Source of the DNA: DATKBT01 sp035546295
GTDB taxonomy: Bacteria > Acidobacteriota > Thermoanaerobaculia > Multivoradales > Multivoraceae
Direction of reading: 5' to 3'
Length of the DNA stretch: 32,450 bases
Assembly (NCBI GenBank): GCA_035546295.1
Contig: DATKBT010000041.1
Span: 1-32,450 of the forward strand
Each line of letters opens with the position of its first letter. Within the stretch, counting starts at the first letter, position 1. Positions 15,410-25,100 of the stretch are shown in pieces. The translations under genes and the position numbers were made by a program. The notes under the pieces were generated by a model, which saw nothing but the letters and a program-made list of their open reading frames with translations, searched no databases and had not been told where the DNA came from.

Positions 15410-15776
15410 AATCCTCGCCTAGAGGTTCGCGGGAAGAGCGTCGACGTCCGCTCCCACGCACCGGCTCCCCCCGGCGCTCTCGACTTCCAGCCGCCCACCT
15501 CCACGGGCTCGACCAGGACACCGCATTGACACCAATCACCGTGCGGTGACCGTGATCATGTACGCCACGTCCGAGAGTGAGCCGTGGAAGACCTAGAAAA
15601 AGTTGCAGTTCACCTCCCGCGTCGAGCACCTTGACCACCTGCTCGACGTTCTCGACGAGGAGGCCCAGACCGGCTCACGTCTCTACGGCGGGAAGCGGAT
15701 CGGCGTGGTTCTCCTAGTGCGGCGGGTGTGGGCATTTTCTCGAGCCTCTTTCGCAGTCTCGTCGCGTGCCCGCCCC
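15410..15776. other. Intergenic region downstream of the export cluster
   Basis: No gene is supported. On the minus strand, pieces of plausible protein appear in different frames (for example LVENVEQVVKVLDAGGEL and VFHGSLSDVAYMITVTA), as if a gene had been broken by frameshifts. An inverted repeat of 7 bp (CACCGCA 15519-15525, TGCGGTG 15542-15548) is present. No clear terminator for the minus-strand cluster was found. Confidence 0.35.
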
Positions 15777-16466
15777 TCAGCCCAACATCCTCTCCCTCCG
15801 CTCCGCCCTCCCGAACGTCATCGCCACCACCGCCGTCACCACGAGCAGGAACCCGATCCGATTCTGAACCGCCCTCGCCAGCACCTCCCCCGGATCCACA
15901 TCCCCCAACGCCAACGGATTCCAGAACGGGGAAAGGCGCACCTGATTCTCCCCGAACCCCGCGATCAACCCGTTGAACCCCAACAACGCCGCTGTCGCCA
16001 TGGCTCCCGCCACCTCGCTTCGAAACAGCGTGGCCAACCCCATCGAGACCACCAGATAGAACACCACCGCCTGCAGCGCGCCATACAGTGCGGCGACCAC
16101 CGGGAACGGGGTGAAGAAGACGTACACCAACCCCGCCAGCAGCACCATGCTCGCGACGAGCATCCCCAGCGCAGCGGTGAGCTTGGTCAACCACACACGA
16201 TGGGCGCCGCCCGGCACCGTGTACGCGATCTCGAGGCTCCGCTGATCGAGCTCGCCCGCGATGATCCGCCCGCCCAGGAACACCGCCAGCACCACCACCG
16301 GCAACCCGATCAAGGTGTTCTGCGCCGCCGCCGGCTCGAACCCCTCCCGCGCCCCGAACACCAACAACCCCGCCTGAAACGCGAGCCACAGCAACGGCAG
16401 GAGCGGCAGGACCCAGAACCGCCGGCCCGCGAGCTGGAGCGCCGCCAGGCGCAGGAGGCGAATCAC
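15777..16466 (-). CDS. ABC-2 type permease, last gene of the export cluster
   Basis: An inner-membrane protein of 229 residues with about six hydrophobic helices and the GRIIAGELDQRSLEIAYTVPGG loop typical of ABC-2 permeases (the GxxxxEr-type coupling region after the second helix). The GTG start at 16466 overlaps the stop of the RND-ABC fusion as GTGA, with GGAGG seven bases upstream. It is therefore made together with the ATP-binding domain at the end of that fusion and is the obvious membrane partner for it. Frames extending upstream of the GTG lie within the preceding gene and are not used. The substrate is unknown. Confidence 0.85.
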   Translation of the reverse strand: MIRLLRLAALQLAGRRFWVLPLLPLLWLAFQAGLLVFGAREGFEPAAAQNTLIGLPVVVLAVFLGGRIIAGELDQRSLEIAYTVPGGAHRVWLTKLTAALGMLVASMVLLAGLVYVFFTPFPVVAALYGALQAVVFYLVVSMGLATLFRSEVAGAMATAALLGFNGLIAGFGENQVRLSPFWNPLALGDVDPGEVLARAVQNRIGFLLVVTAVVAMTFGRAERRERMLG

Positions 16467-19400
16467 GCAGCATCCTCCGCGTCGCCTGCCTCCCCGGCCC
16501 CGGATCGACCGACCAACCACAAGTAGCCGTCCTCCAACGTCGGCTCCACCGCCCGCGCCCGCTCGTCCGGCGACTCCACACTCAACGCGCGCACCCGGGT
16601 CCCGCCCCCCGCCTCAGGCGTCTGATCCGCGATCACCACCCCCGCCTCCGCCATCCGTTCCACCATCTCCTCGACCCGCTCCTCGGCACCCGCCTCCCAC
16701 GCCCAGACCCGCCCCTCCGCGACTCGCGACAGCTCGCTCGGCGCTCCGTCGAACACCAACCGTCCCCGCGTCAGCACCAGCACTCGCTCGCACGCCACCG
16801 CCACGTCCTCGACGACGTGGGTCGAGAACAGCACGATCCGCTCCGTCGCCAACCGCGACAGCAGGTTCCGGAACCGCACGCGCTCGCGCGGATCGAGCCC
16901 GACGGTCGGCTCGTCGACCACGATGATCGGCGGTAGCCGCAATAGCGTCCGCGCCACCGCGACCCGCTGTCTCATGCCGCCCGAATAGCCGCCGATCCTC
17001 TCGTCGGCGCGCTCCGCCAGCCCCACCTCCCGCAACAGCGTCGAGATCCGCTCCTCGCGGAGCTCCTTCGGGAGCTGGTAGAGCGTTCCGTAGTACTGGA
17101 GGTACTCGCGCGCGGTGAGCCCCGGCGGCAGGCCGGCGTCCTGCGGTAAATACCCGACCCACCGCGCCAGGTGCTTGCGGATCTCGATCAGCGGCACGCC
17201 GCCGATCAGGATCCGGCCGCGCGTCGACTCGAGGATCCCGGTCACCTGGCGGAGCAGCGTCGTCTTGCCCGCGCCGTTCGGCCCCAGCACGCCGACCATG
17301 CCGCCGCCGACCTCGAAGCCGACGGCGGCGAGTGCCTGGACCGACTCGGTCGGAAGGTCGAGCCCGAACAGGCGCCGCGCGACCCACCGCCATGCCGTCT
17401 TGATGCGCCGCCACGATCCCCGTGTCGGCCGCGCCTTGATCGTGCCGGCCGAGAGCAGGCGCGCGGTCCGCCGCCCGCGCTGCACGAAGGCGATGACCAA
17501 CGCGACGAGCACCAGCCCGACCACGCCGACCGTGGGCTCGGTGAGCGGATCGCCGTCGACCCGCGGGCCGATCGCGGTGCGCCACGCGAAGATGCCGGCG
17601 GCCAGCCAGGGCATGAGCGCGGCGAGCCAGCCCTCCCAGCCTCCCGGCTCGACCTGGCCGATCGCGTCGGCCTTCCCGCGCGAGCGGCGCAGATCGAGCA
17701 GGAAGAGCCCGGCGAGCGCGCCCGCCGCCAGCCAGGCGAGGAGCTGCCAGAGGAGGCCCTGGAAGCGCGTCGCAGCGAGCACGGCGCCGACGGCGAGCAG
17801 CGCCAGCGGTACGAGACGCTCACGCGCCTCGCTCGGCGAGAACGCGGTGCCGCCGCGTTCGAGGACCTTGCGGGCGAACTCCTGCGGGGAACGCAGGGCG
17901 CGGCGGACGGGGCCGGGAAGGCCGTAGACCTTGCGCAGGTGGCGGACGACGAGGCGCGGGGGTCCCGCGGCGGTCGCGTCCTGGGCGGGAGGCGCGGGCG
18001 GCTCGGAGTCGGCGGGTGGCGCTGCGTCGGCTGGCGGTTCTGCGGCCGGGGAGGATTCCGCATCGGGGGAGCTCGATCGGCCGACCGGAGGGTCGCCCGC
18101 GACGGGAGTCGTCGAGGCATCGTGGGCAGCGCGTGCCGAGGTGATGTCTGGCCCGGCGCTCGGGAGCCTCTGCGGCGCCTTGGGGATGACCAGCACCGTC
18201 ACGCCGAGGAGCGTTCCCGAGACCAGGAGCAGGGTCACGATCTGCCACAACAGCGACTCCGTGATGACGAACGCGAACAGCGGCACCAGCACCGCGATCG
18301 TCATCCCCAGCCAGGCGAGCACCACCCACGGGCCGACCCGTCCGAACAGGTCGTCGAGCCGCCGCAGGAAGACGAACCCGACTGGCACGATCAACAAGGT
18401 CAACAACGTCGAGGTGAGCAATCCCCCGATGACGAGGGTGGCGAACGAGGGCCAGATCTCGTTCTCGACGCCGGTGACGATGGCGAGCGGCCACAGCCCG
18501 GCGACGGTGGTGGCGGTCGTCATCAGCACCGGCCGCGCCCGCTCGCGCACCGACGCCAGCGCCGCCGCTCCCGCGCTCCAACCGCCTCCCGCCTCGAAGG
18601 CCGCGGAGGAGCCCGGACTCCCGTTCGCCGGCCTCGACGAGCTCTTGCGGACGCCGACCAGCACCCGCTGCTGCATCCGGTCGACCAGCAGGATCGCGGG
18701 GTTGACGGTGAGCCCGAACAGCGCGAGCGCCCCCAGCATCGCCATCAGATCGAGCGGCAGACCGGCGAAGAGCAGAGCCCACACCGACCCGAGCAGGGTC
18801 AGCGGCAGCGAGAGCAGCACGAGCACCGGCAGCGTCAGCGACTCGAAGGTCATCGCCAGAACCAGGAAGAGCAGCAGCACCACTGGCCCCAGGATGCGCC
18901 GGAACCAGCGGGTGCTCGAGGCCGAGCGGTCGAGCTCGAGCGTGGTGCCCGGCGGACGGTGGACGCCGCGCAGCGCCGCGTCGATCTCGCGGTCGAGCGC
19001 CACGCGCGAAGGCCCGGTGTCGGGGACGTCCTGCGCGAGCCGGTAGAAGACCTCGCGCTCGCGCCGGCCGTTGTGGTGGGTGATCACGGGCGCCGGCGGC
19101 ACCTGGCGGACGTCCGCGAGCGCCACCACCGGCAGCACGCCGGCCGGAGTCTGCACCCGCATGCGCGAGAGTCCGCTCACGGTGACGTCGCGGTCGCGTG
19201 ACACGGGCAGCGGCGAGGGGCCGTCCCCACCATCGACCGCACCGCCACGATCGAGCACGCCTCCGTCCGCGTCCTCTCGACCATCGCTCGCGCCCCCCTC
19301 CACGCCGGCGCCGACCGCGTCGCCGCTGGCGCTCGCGAACCCGCCGCGCTGCCGCGCCTCCCGACGCTGCAGCACGATCGGCAGCTCGCGCCCGCTCGCC

Positions 19401-21841
19401 AGCGGATAGCCGGTGGCGATGCGAGTGCCCTCGCGCCCGGCCAGCTCGAGCACCGGCAGCACGTCGTCGAGGTGCAGGCCGAAGGCCTCGAAGGCGCGCC
19501 GGTTCGGCGAGACGCGGATCTCGTCGGGGCCCGGCCGCACGGCCGGCCAGGCGGTCTCGACGCCGGCGATCGCATCGAGCCGCGCGACGACGTCGTTGGC
19601 GAGCTGGGTGAGCTGGTCGCTGTCGGGGCCGGAGAGGACCACCTTGGCGGGAGCGCCGCCGAGCAGGCCGCCGGCGCCGCCGCCGCCCGCCGGTCCGCCA
19701 CCGCTCCCGCCACCACCGCCCGCCGCGCCCTCGCCCGGGCGCAGGATCTCGACGCCGCGCAGCTCGCGCGCCTCGCGCCGCACCGCCTGTCGGACACGGC
19801 CGGCATCGAGGCTGGTCGGCCGCTCGTCGCGATCGGCGAGGCGTATGGTCAGCGAGCCCCCCTCCTCCGACACCATGCTCTCGACCCGCTCGACGCCCTC
19901 GAGCGCGCTCACCGCTCCCTCCAGCCGCTCGAAGACTCGGACCGCGCCGTCGAGTGAGCCGCGCGTGGTCGTCAGGCGCACCGAGAGCTGGATCTCGTCG
20001 GCCTGGGGCGCGTCGCGGGCGGTGGTGTTGACCAGCACCCAGGGGAGCGCGATCACGGCGGTGAGCAGCACCGCGATCGCGACGCCCGTGATCCAGCCCG
20101 CCGGTCGGCGCAGCGCCGACGCCAGCAGGCCGCTGAACAAGAGTCGCACCGGATCGGGCGGGACGAGGCCGCCGTGACGCCCGCGGCGCGCTCGCTGGCG
20201 CTCGAGGCGGCGCAGCGCGGCGGGCGCCGCGAGGTGGCGGGCGAGCAGCGGCACCAGCCCGATCGCCACCAGCAGCGAGCCGAACAGCGGCAGCAGGATG
20301 GCGAGCGCGACCACCTCGATCAATCCGCGCACCAGCGCCTGCTCGAGGTCGATCATCATCGGCGGCAGGAAAACCACGGCAGTCGTCGCGCTCGCCGCGA
20401 CGATCGCGCGCACCGTGCGCCGGATGCCGCGCTCGGCGGCGGCGTCGGCGCTCGCGCCGTGCTCGAGCTGGCGCTGCACGGCCTCGTAGACCACGACACT
20501 GTTGTCGACCAGGAGCCCGACGCCGACCGCGAGCCCGAACAGAGTCATCAGGTTGAGCGACTGGCCGGCGAGGTGAAGCATGGCGAGCGCCGAGAGCAGG
20601 CTCACCGGCACCGCCACCGCCACCACCGCGACCGCCCGCCACTGGCGCAGGAACAGGTAGAGCACGACGAGCGCGATCGCGAAGCCGGAGAGGCCGAGGT
20701 TCTTCAGCCGGTCGATCTGCTCCTCGACCAGCTCGGCGCCGTCGAAGCTGACCTCGAGCCCGAGACCGAGGGTGGCGAGCTCGGCGCGGATCTCCTCGAC
20801 GCGGCGGCGCAGGTCGCGCCCGAGCCGCACCAGGTTCGCGCCCTCCTCCTGGAAGACGACCATGCCCACGGAGGGCCGGCCGTCGACCCGGAAGAGCGTG
20901 CGCTCGCGTCCCGGCCCGATCTCGATCTGGGCGACGTGGCGCACCAGCACCGGACGGTTCGGCACCACCCGCACCTCGCCGAGCGACACCGGCCCCTTGG
21001 GCCGGCCGTCGAGCATCACGGCGGTGCGTCCGGCCGGGTCCTCCAGGCTGCCCACGAATCTCAGACGCCCAGCCGCCGCACGCACCGCCTGCGTCACCTG
21101 CTGGGTCGTCACTCCCAGAGCCGCAGCGCGGTCGGGGTCGACCCAGACCGTGAGCTGCCGGGCGGCGCCGCCCCCGACCATCGCCTGGGAGACGCCGGGG
21201 ACCGCGGCGAGGCGCGGCGCGACCAGCTCCTCGGCGAGGTCGTAGAGGGCGTTACGGTCGGCGCCGCCGGTGGCTGAACCCGTGACCTGGAGCATCATGG
21301 CGAAGCTCGAGAGCACCGAGGTGTCCTGAGCGTTGACCTCGATGAAAGTGCCCTCCGGCTGACCGCGCGCGATCTGGGCCGCGATGCGGCGTAGCTCGAG
21401 CTCGGCGACCTCGAGCTCCGCACCCTGCTCGAAGCGCGCCCGGAAGCGTCCGAGCGAGCCGACGACCTCCCCCCATGTCTCGGCGACCCTGGGGAGCTCG
21501 CGGGTTCGCGCCTCGAGCGGCAGCAGGATCTCTCGCTCGATGGTCTCGGGGTCGCTGCCCGGGCGCAAGAAGCTCACGAAGAGCTGGTCGCCCGAGATCG
21601 CGGGGAAGAGCTCGACCGGCATCCGCTGCCAGGCGACCAGGCCGAGGAGGACCAGACCGAGGAAGAACATCGCCACCGCGACGGGTCGGCGGATGGACAG
21701 GGTGGCGAGGCCGGTCAAGGGGATCGCGGGCGGGGGCGGCGCGCCGCCGGGGGTGCTCGAGGCTGTAGGGGTGTTGGGACCGCCGAGGTCGCTCGGGGAG
21801 CCGGGGGCGCCGGAGGAGCGTGGGTCGTCAGGCGTCGACAT
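16463..21841 (-). CDS. RND efflux pump fused to an interrupted ABC ATP-binding domain
   Basis: One uninterrupted frame of 1,792 residues. After a Pro/Gly/Ser-rich tail (1-42) comes a complete RND pump of the AcrB/HAE kind (about 43-1165). It has helix 1, porter loops, the helix-4 VDN motif near 445, a second half starting near 600, helix-10 VNPAILLVD near 1048, and two low-complexity loop insertions. Two extra helices follow (about 1170-1225), then a Pro/Ala linker to about 1298. The rest is an ABC ATPase: A-loop Tyr1306 in RKVYG, then about 190 extra residues with roughly four membrane helices, then Walker A GPNGAGKT (1520-1527), signature YSGGM (1619-1623), Walker B with Asp1643-Glu1644, and H-loop His1675. 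All ATPase motifs look intact. The next gene is an ABC-2 permease overlapping by four bases. The ribosome binding site before 21841 is weak. A missing stop through assembly error cannot be excluded. Confidence 0.88.
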   Translation of the reverse strand: MSTPDDPRSSGAPGSPSDLGGPNTPTASSTPGGAPPPPAIPLTGLATLSIRRPVAVAMFFLGLVLLGLVAWQRMPVELFPAISGDQLFVSFLRPGSDPETIEREILLPLEARTRELPRVAETWGEVVGSLGRFRARFEQGAELEVAELELRRIAAQIARGQPEGTFIEVNAQDTSVLSSFAMMLQVTGSATGGADRNALYDLAEELVAPRLAAVPGVSQAMVGGGAARQLTVWVDPDRAAALGVTTQQVTQAVRAAAGRLRFVGSLEDPAGRTAVMLDGRPKGPVSLGEVRVVPNRPVLVRHVAQIEIGPGRERTLFRVDGRPSVGMVVFQEEGANLVRLGRDLRRRVEEIRAELATLGLGLEVSFDGAELVEEQIDRLKNLGLSGFAIALVVLYLFLRQWRAVAVVAVAVPVSLLSALAMLHLAGQSLNLMTLFGLAVGVGLLVDNSVVVYEAVQRQLEHGASADAAAERGIRRTVRAIVAASATTAVVFLPPMMIDLEQALVRGLIEVVALAILLPLFGSLLVAIGLVPLLARHLAAPAALRRLERQRARRGRHGGLVPPDPVRLLFSGLLASALRRPAGWITGVAIAVLLTAVIALPWVLVNTTARDAPQADEIQLSVRLTTTRGSLDGAVRVFERLEGAVSALEGVERVESMVSEEGGSLTIRLADRDERPTSLDAGRVRQAVRREARELRGVEILRPGEGAAGGGGGSGGGPAGGGGAGGLLGGAPAKVVLSGPDSDQLTQLANDVVARLDAIAGVETAWPAVRPGPDEIRVSPNRRAFEAFGLHLDDVLPVLELAGREGTRIATGYPLASGRELPIVLQRREARQRGGFASASGDAVGAGVEGGASDGREDADGGVLDRGGAVDGGDGPSPLPVSRDRDVTVSGLSRMRVQTPAGVLPVVALADVRQVPPAPVITHHNGRREREVFYRLAQDVPDTGPSRVALDREIDAALRGVHRPPGTTLELDRSASSTRWFRRILGPVVLLLFLVLAMTFESLTLPVLVLLSLPLTLLGSVWALLFAGLPLDLMAMLGALALFGLTVNPAILLVDRMQQRVLVGVRKSSSRPANGSPGSSAAFEAGGGWSAGAAALASVRERARPVLMTTATTVAGLWPLAIVTGVENEIWPSFATLVIGGLLTSTLLTLLIVPVGFVFLRRLDDLFGRVGPWVVLAWLGMTIAVLVPLFAFVITESLLWQIVTLLLVSGTLLGVTVLVIPKAPQRLPSAGPDITSARAAHDASTTPVAGDPPVGRSSSPDAESSPAAEPPADAAPPADSEPPAPPAQDATAAGPPRLVVRHLRKVYGLPGPVRRALRSPQEFARKVLERGGTAFSPSEARERLVPLALLAVGAVLAATRFQGLLWQLLAWLAAGALAGLFLLDLRRSRGKADAIGQVEPGGWEGWLAALMPWLAAGIFAWRTAIGPRVDGDPLTEPTVGVVGLVLVALVIAFVQRGRRTARLLSAGTIKARPTRGSWRRIKTAWRWVARRLFGLDLPTESVQALAAVGFEVGGGMVGVLGPNGAGKTTLLRQVTGILESTRGRILIGGVPLIEIRKHLARWVGYLPQDAGLPPGLTAREYLQYYGTLYQLPKELREERISTLLREVGLAERADERIGGYSGGMRQRVAVARTLLRLPPIIVVDEPTVGLDPRERVRFRNLLSRLATERIVLFSTHVVEDVAVACERVLVLTRGRLVFDGAPSELSRVAEGRVWAWEAGAEERVEEMVERMAEAGVVIADQTPEAGGGTRVRALSVESPDERARAVEPTLEDGYLWLVGRSGAGEAGDAEDAA

Positions 21842-22198
21842 TTCTTTGGTCGTCGGCGCTCCGGCGGGTCGCCAGGGTTGCGGACGTTGCGCGGCTCGGG
21901 ATCGGCGCGGTCGGCGCGTCTCGCCCGGAGGGAGCCCGCGAGCGTGCGGGGGTGGTCGGCGGGGGCGGGGGCGCGAGGCCGAAACGTCGTCGCGATCGGC
22001 CGACCAGGTGGTCGGCCGCCACGGAAGAAGGACCCCGTGACCACAGCGCTCTTCGTAGCGGCCGAGCTCCTGCTCGGCCGACGAGCGGGCGGAGGAGGTT
22101 CGTTGACGGGGGCGTGGCGGCGCGGGCGAGGCAGCCTCGCGATCGGCCTACGGGTGGGCGGCGGGTGGGGTGCTGGCCCGGACGCGATGGTTGACCCA
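21842..22198. other. Intergenic region between the two RND genes
   Basis: The 357 bases between the stop of the first RND gene and the start of the fusion gene contain only Pro/Arg-rich low-complexity frames. They break the otherwise tight spacing of the cluster, so the fusion and its permease may have their own promoter or be separately regulated. I could not assign a promoter. The most distinct element is the palindrome at 21997-22018. Confidence 0.4.
21997..22018. promoter_or_regulatory. Perfect 22-bp palindrome between the RND genes
   Basis: CGGCCGACCA (21997-22006) and TGGTCGGCCG (22009-22018) are perfect inverted arms around GG. On the minus strand it would form a stable hairpin about 155 bases before the fusion gene start. 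Without a T-run it is equally possible as a protein-binding site, an mRNA-stabilising hairpin or a terminator. Confidence 0.5.
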
Positions 22199-25100
22199 TC
22201 AACGTCCTCTCGCTCCGCTTCCGCGTCCACGATCGAGGATGGCGTAGAGGCAGGGGAGCACCAGGAGCGATCCCGCCGTCGACGTGACCATGCCGCCGAT
22301 GATGGTGAGCGCCATCGGGCTGCGCAGGGCGGCGGCCTCGCCGCCGCCCACCGCCAGCGGCGCGAGGGCGAGGATGGTGGTGAGGGTGGTCATCAGGATC
22401 GGCCGCAGGCGGATCGCGGCCGCACGGGCGAGTCCGGCGGAGCGCTCCATCCCCTCGGCGATCAGGCGTCTCGCCGTGGCCAGCAGCAGCACCGCGTCGT
22501 TGACGGCGACCCCCGCCAGCACGATGAGGCCGAGCAGCGCCATGACTCCGACCGGGCGGCCCACCGGCGCGAGAGCCGTCGCGACTCCGATCAGCGCGAG
22601 GGGGATGGCGAACAGCACCGTGATCGGCTGGAGCAGCGATTCGAAGGTGCCGGCGAGCACCATCAGCACCAGGACCAGGGCCATGATCCCGGCCCAGCGG
22701 AGCTCGCCGACGGTGCGCTCGCGCTCCTCCTCCTCGCCCGCGAGCCGGGTCGCGAGACCGGGCGGCAGGTCGACGGTGGCGAGCGCCTCGCTGGCGCCGG
22801 CGACCGCGCTCGGGTAGTCGCTCCTCTCGGCGATGCGGCCCGTGACCAGGGCCACACGCCGCTGGTCGCGGCGGAAGATCTCGCGTGCGCCCTCGGCGGG
22901 CTCGAAGCGGGCGACCTGTCCGAGCACGCGGGGCGCGCCGTCGGGCGCCGTGAAGCGCAGCTCGGCGAGCTCCTCGCGGCGAGGACGCGGGAGATGGAGG
23001 ACGACCTCGCGCTCCTCGTCGCCGGTGGTGAGCAGAGTCACCGCGCGCCCGTCGAGCGAGGTCTCGAGCACGCGGGCGACGGTCTCGAGGTCGATGCCGA
23101 GGCCATCCGCCATCGCGCGGTCGAGCTCGACCCGCAGCTCGGGAGGACCGCCCTCGAACGACGAGCGGACGTTCCACAGCTCCTCGCGCTCGGCGAGGGC
23201 GTCTCGAATGCGGGTGGCCGCGATGCGGAGGTCCTCGAGCGACTGCCCCGCGATCTCGACTGCGATCGGCGGCCCCGAAGTGCCGAGCGCGCGCGACAGC
23301 GCCGAGGCGCCGACCTCCCACTCGATCTCGGTTTCGGGGAGGTCGGCGAGCGCCGGCGCGAGCGAGGCGACCACCATGCCGCCGGTCGCGCCCTCGGCGG
23401 CGAGCCGCACGACGATCCGCGCCGTGTTCTCTTCGGTCAGCTCGGTCGTGATGAAGCGGTCGTCGTCCGGGAGGCGGCCGACCTCGGAGAGGATCGCCTC
23501 GACGTCGTCGCCGGCCGCCTCGCGGATCGCCTGCTCGACGGTGGCCACCGCGCTCGACGTCGCCTCCACCCGCTGGCCCGCGGGCCCGATCATGCGCAAC
23601 GAGAACTGGCGCGGGTCGGCGGGCGGCAGGAGCTCGGTGCCGAGGCCGAGCAGCACCCAGACCGCGACGCCCGCGAGCAGGACCGCCACGCCGACCACCA
23701 CCCAGCGCACGCGGAGCAGCACGAGCACCAGGCGTTCCACTGCGTCGAAGGCGCGACCGAGCGGCCGCGGTTCTTCCGCATCGGGCCCGACCGGGACGCT
23801 CGGCACGCCCGTCCTCTCCGCCCGATCGAGCCCTTCCCCAACCCCCGTGGCGGCCGGCGCCGCGGCCGTCCGATGGGGACCCTCCCCCGCCCGACGCCGG
23901 CGCGGCAGCAACCACCGCGACAGCGCGGGAATCAGCATCAGGGCGACCAGCAGCGAGGCCATCAGCGAGGTGACCACGGTGAACGCGATCCCCTCGATCA
24001 GCCGCGCCGCCAGCCCCTGGACGAAGATCACGGGCAGGAACACGACACAGGTGGTGAGCGTGCTGGCGACGATCGCGCCCGCCACCTCGCCGGTGCCGCG
24101 CGCGGCGGCGGTGAGCGTCGGGTCGCCGGCCGTGAGGCGGCGGTGGATGCTCTCGACGACCACGATCGCATTGTCGACCAGCATGCCGGCGCCGAGGGCG
24201 AGCCCCGCGAGCGTGATCACGTTGAGGCTGTAGTCGAACAGCCGCATGAGGAAGAGCGCGGCGAAGATCGACACCGGCACCGCCGAGGCGACGACCACCG
24301 TCGGCCCGAGCGAGCGCAGGAAGAGCACCAGGACCAGGACGGCGAGCAGGATGCCGAAGCCGGCGGCATTGCGCAGGTCGGCGAGCGCGTCCTCGACCAG
24401 CGCCGCCTCGTCGGCGACCAGGACCACCTCGACGCGCGGCAGGTCGCGGGTCAGGCCGGCGAGCGCCTCGCGCACGGTGCGCGAGACGGCCACCGTGTTG
24501 GCCCCCGCCTCCTTGAACACCTGGAGCCCGACCCCCTCGACGGCGTCGACGCGCACCAGGTGGTCGATCTCGCCGTCGGCGAGCGTCACCTCGGCGAGGT
24601 CGGAGACCCGGATCGGCTGACGCCCGACGCCGGCCGGCCGCCTCGGCTGCCCGATCACGCTGCCGCGAGCGCCGCTCGCTCCCGCCGAGCCGACGACTCC
24701 GCCTTCGCCGCCTCCTCCGCCCGGAACCCCTGCCCCCGGCCGGCCCGCTCGGCCGCCCGTGCCCGATCCGTACTTCACGACGACCCGCGCGACGTCCTCC
24801 GGACGGCGGAAGCGCGAGAGGCCGCGCACCAGGTAGACCTGCCCGCCCTCCTCGAGGGTGCCGGCGTCGATGTCGACGTTCTCGGCGCGCAGCCTCGACT
24901 CGAGCAGATCGAGCGAGACACCGAAGGCCTCCATCCGGTAGAGGTCGACCTCGACCCGCACCTCGAGCTCGCGCCCACCGAGCACCCGCACCTCGGCGAC
25001 CCCCGGGAGCTGCTCCATCGCCGGCGAGACCTGGCGGCGCGCGACGCGGCGCAGCTCGGCGAGGTCCGGTCCCCCCTCCTCCGCCACCAGCCCGAGGCTC

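Noticed and set aside
15526..15560. Consensus TTGACA as a promoter
   Set aside because: No acceptable -10 element lies 15-19 bases downstream.
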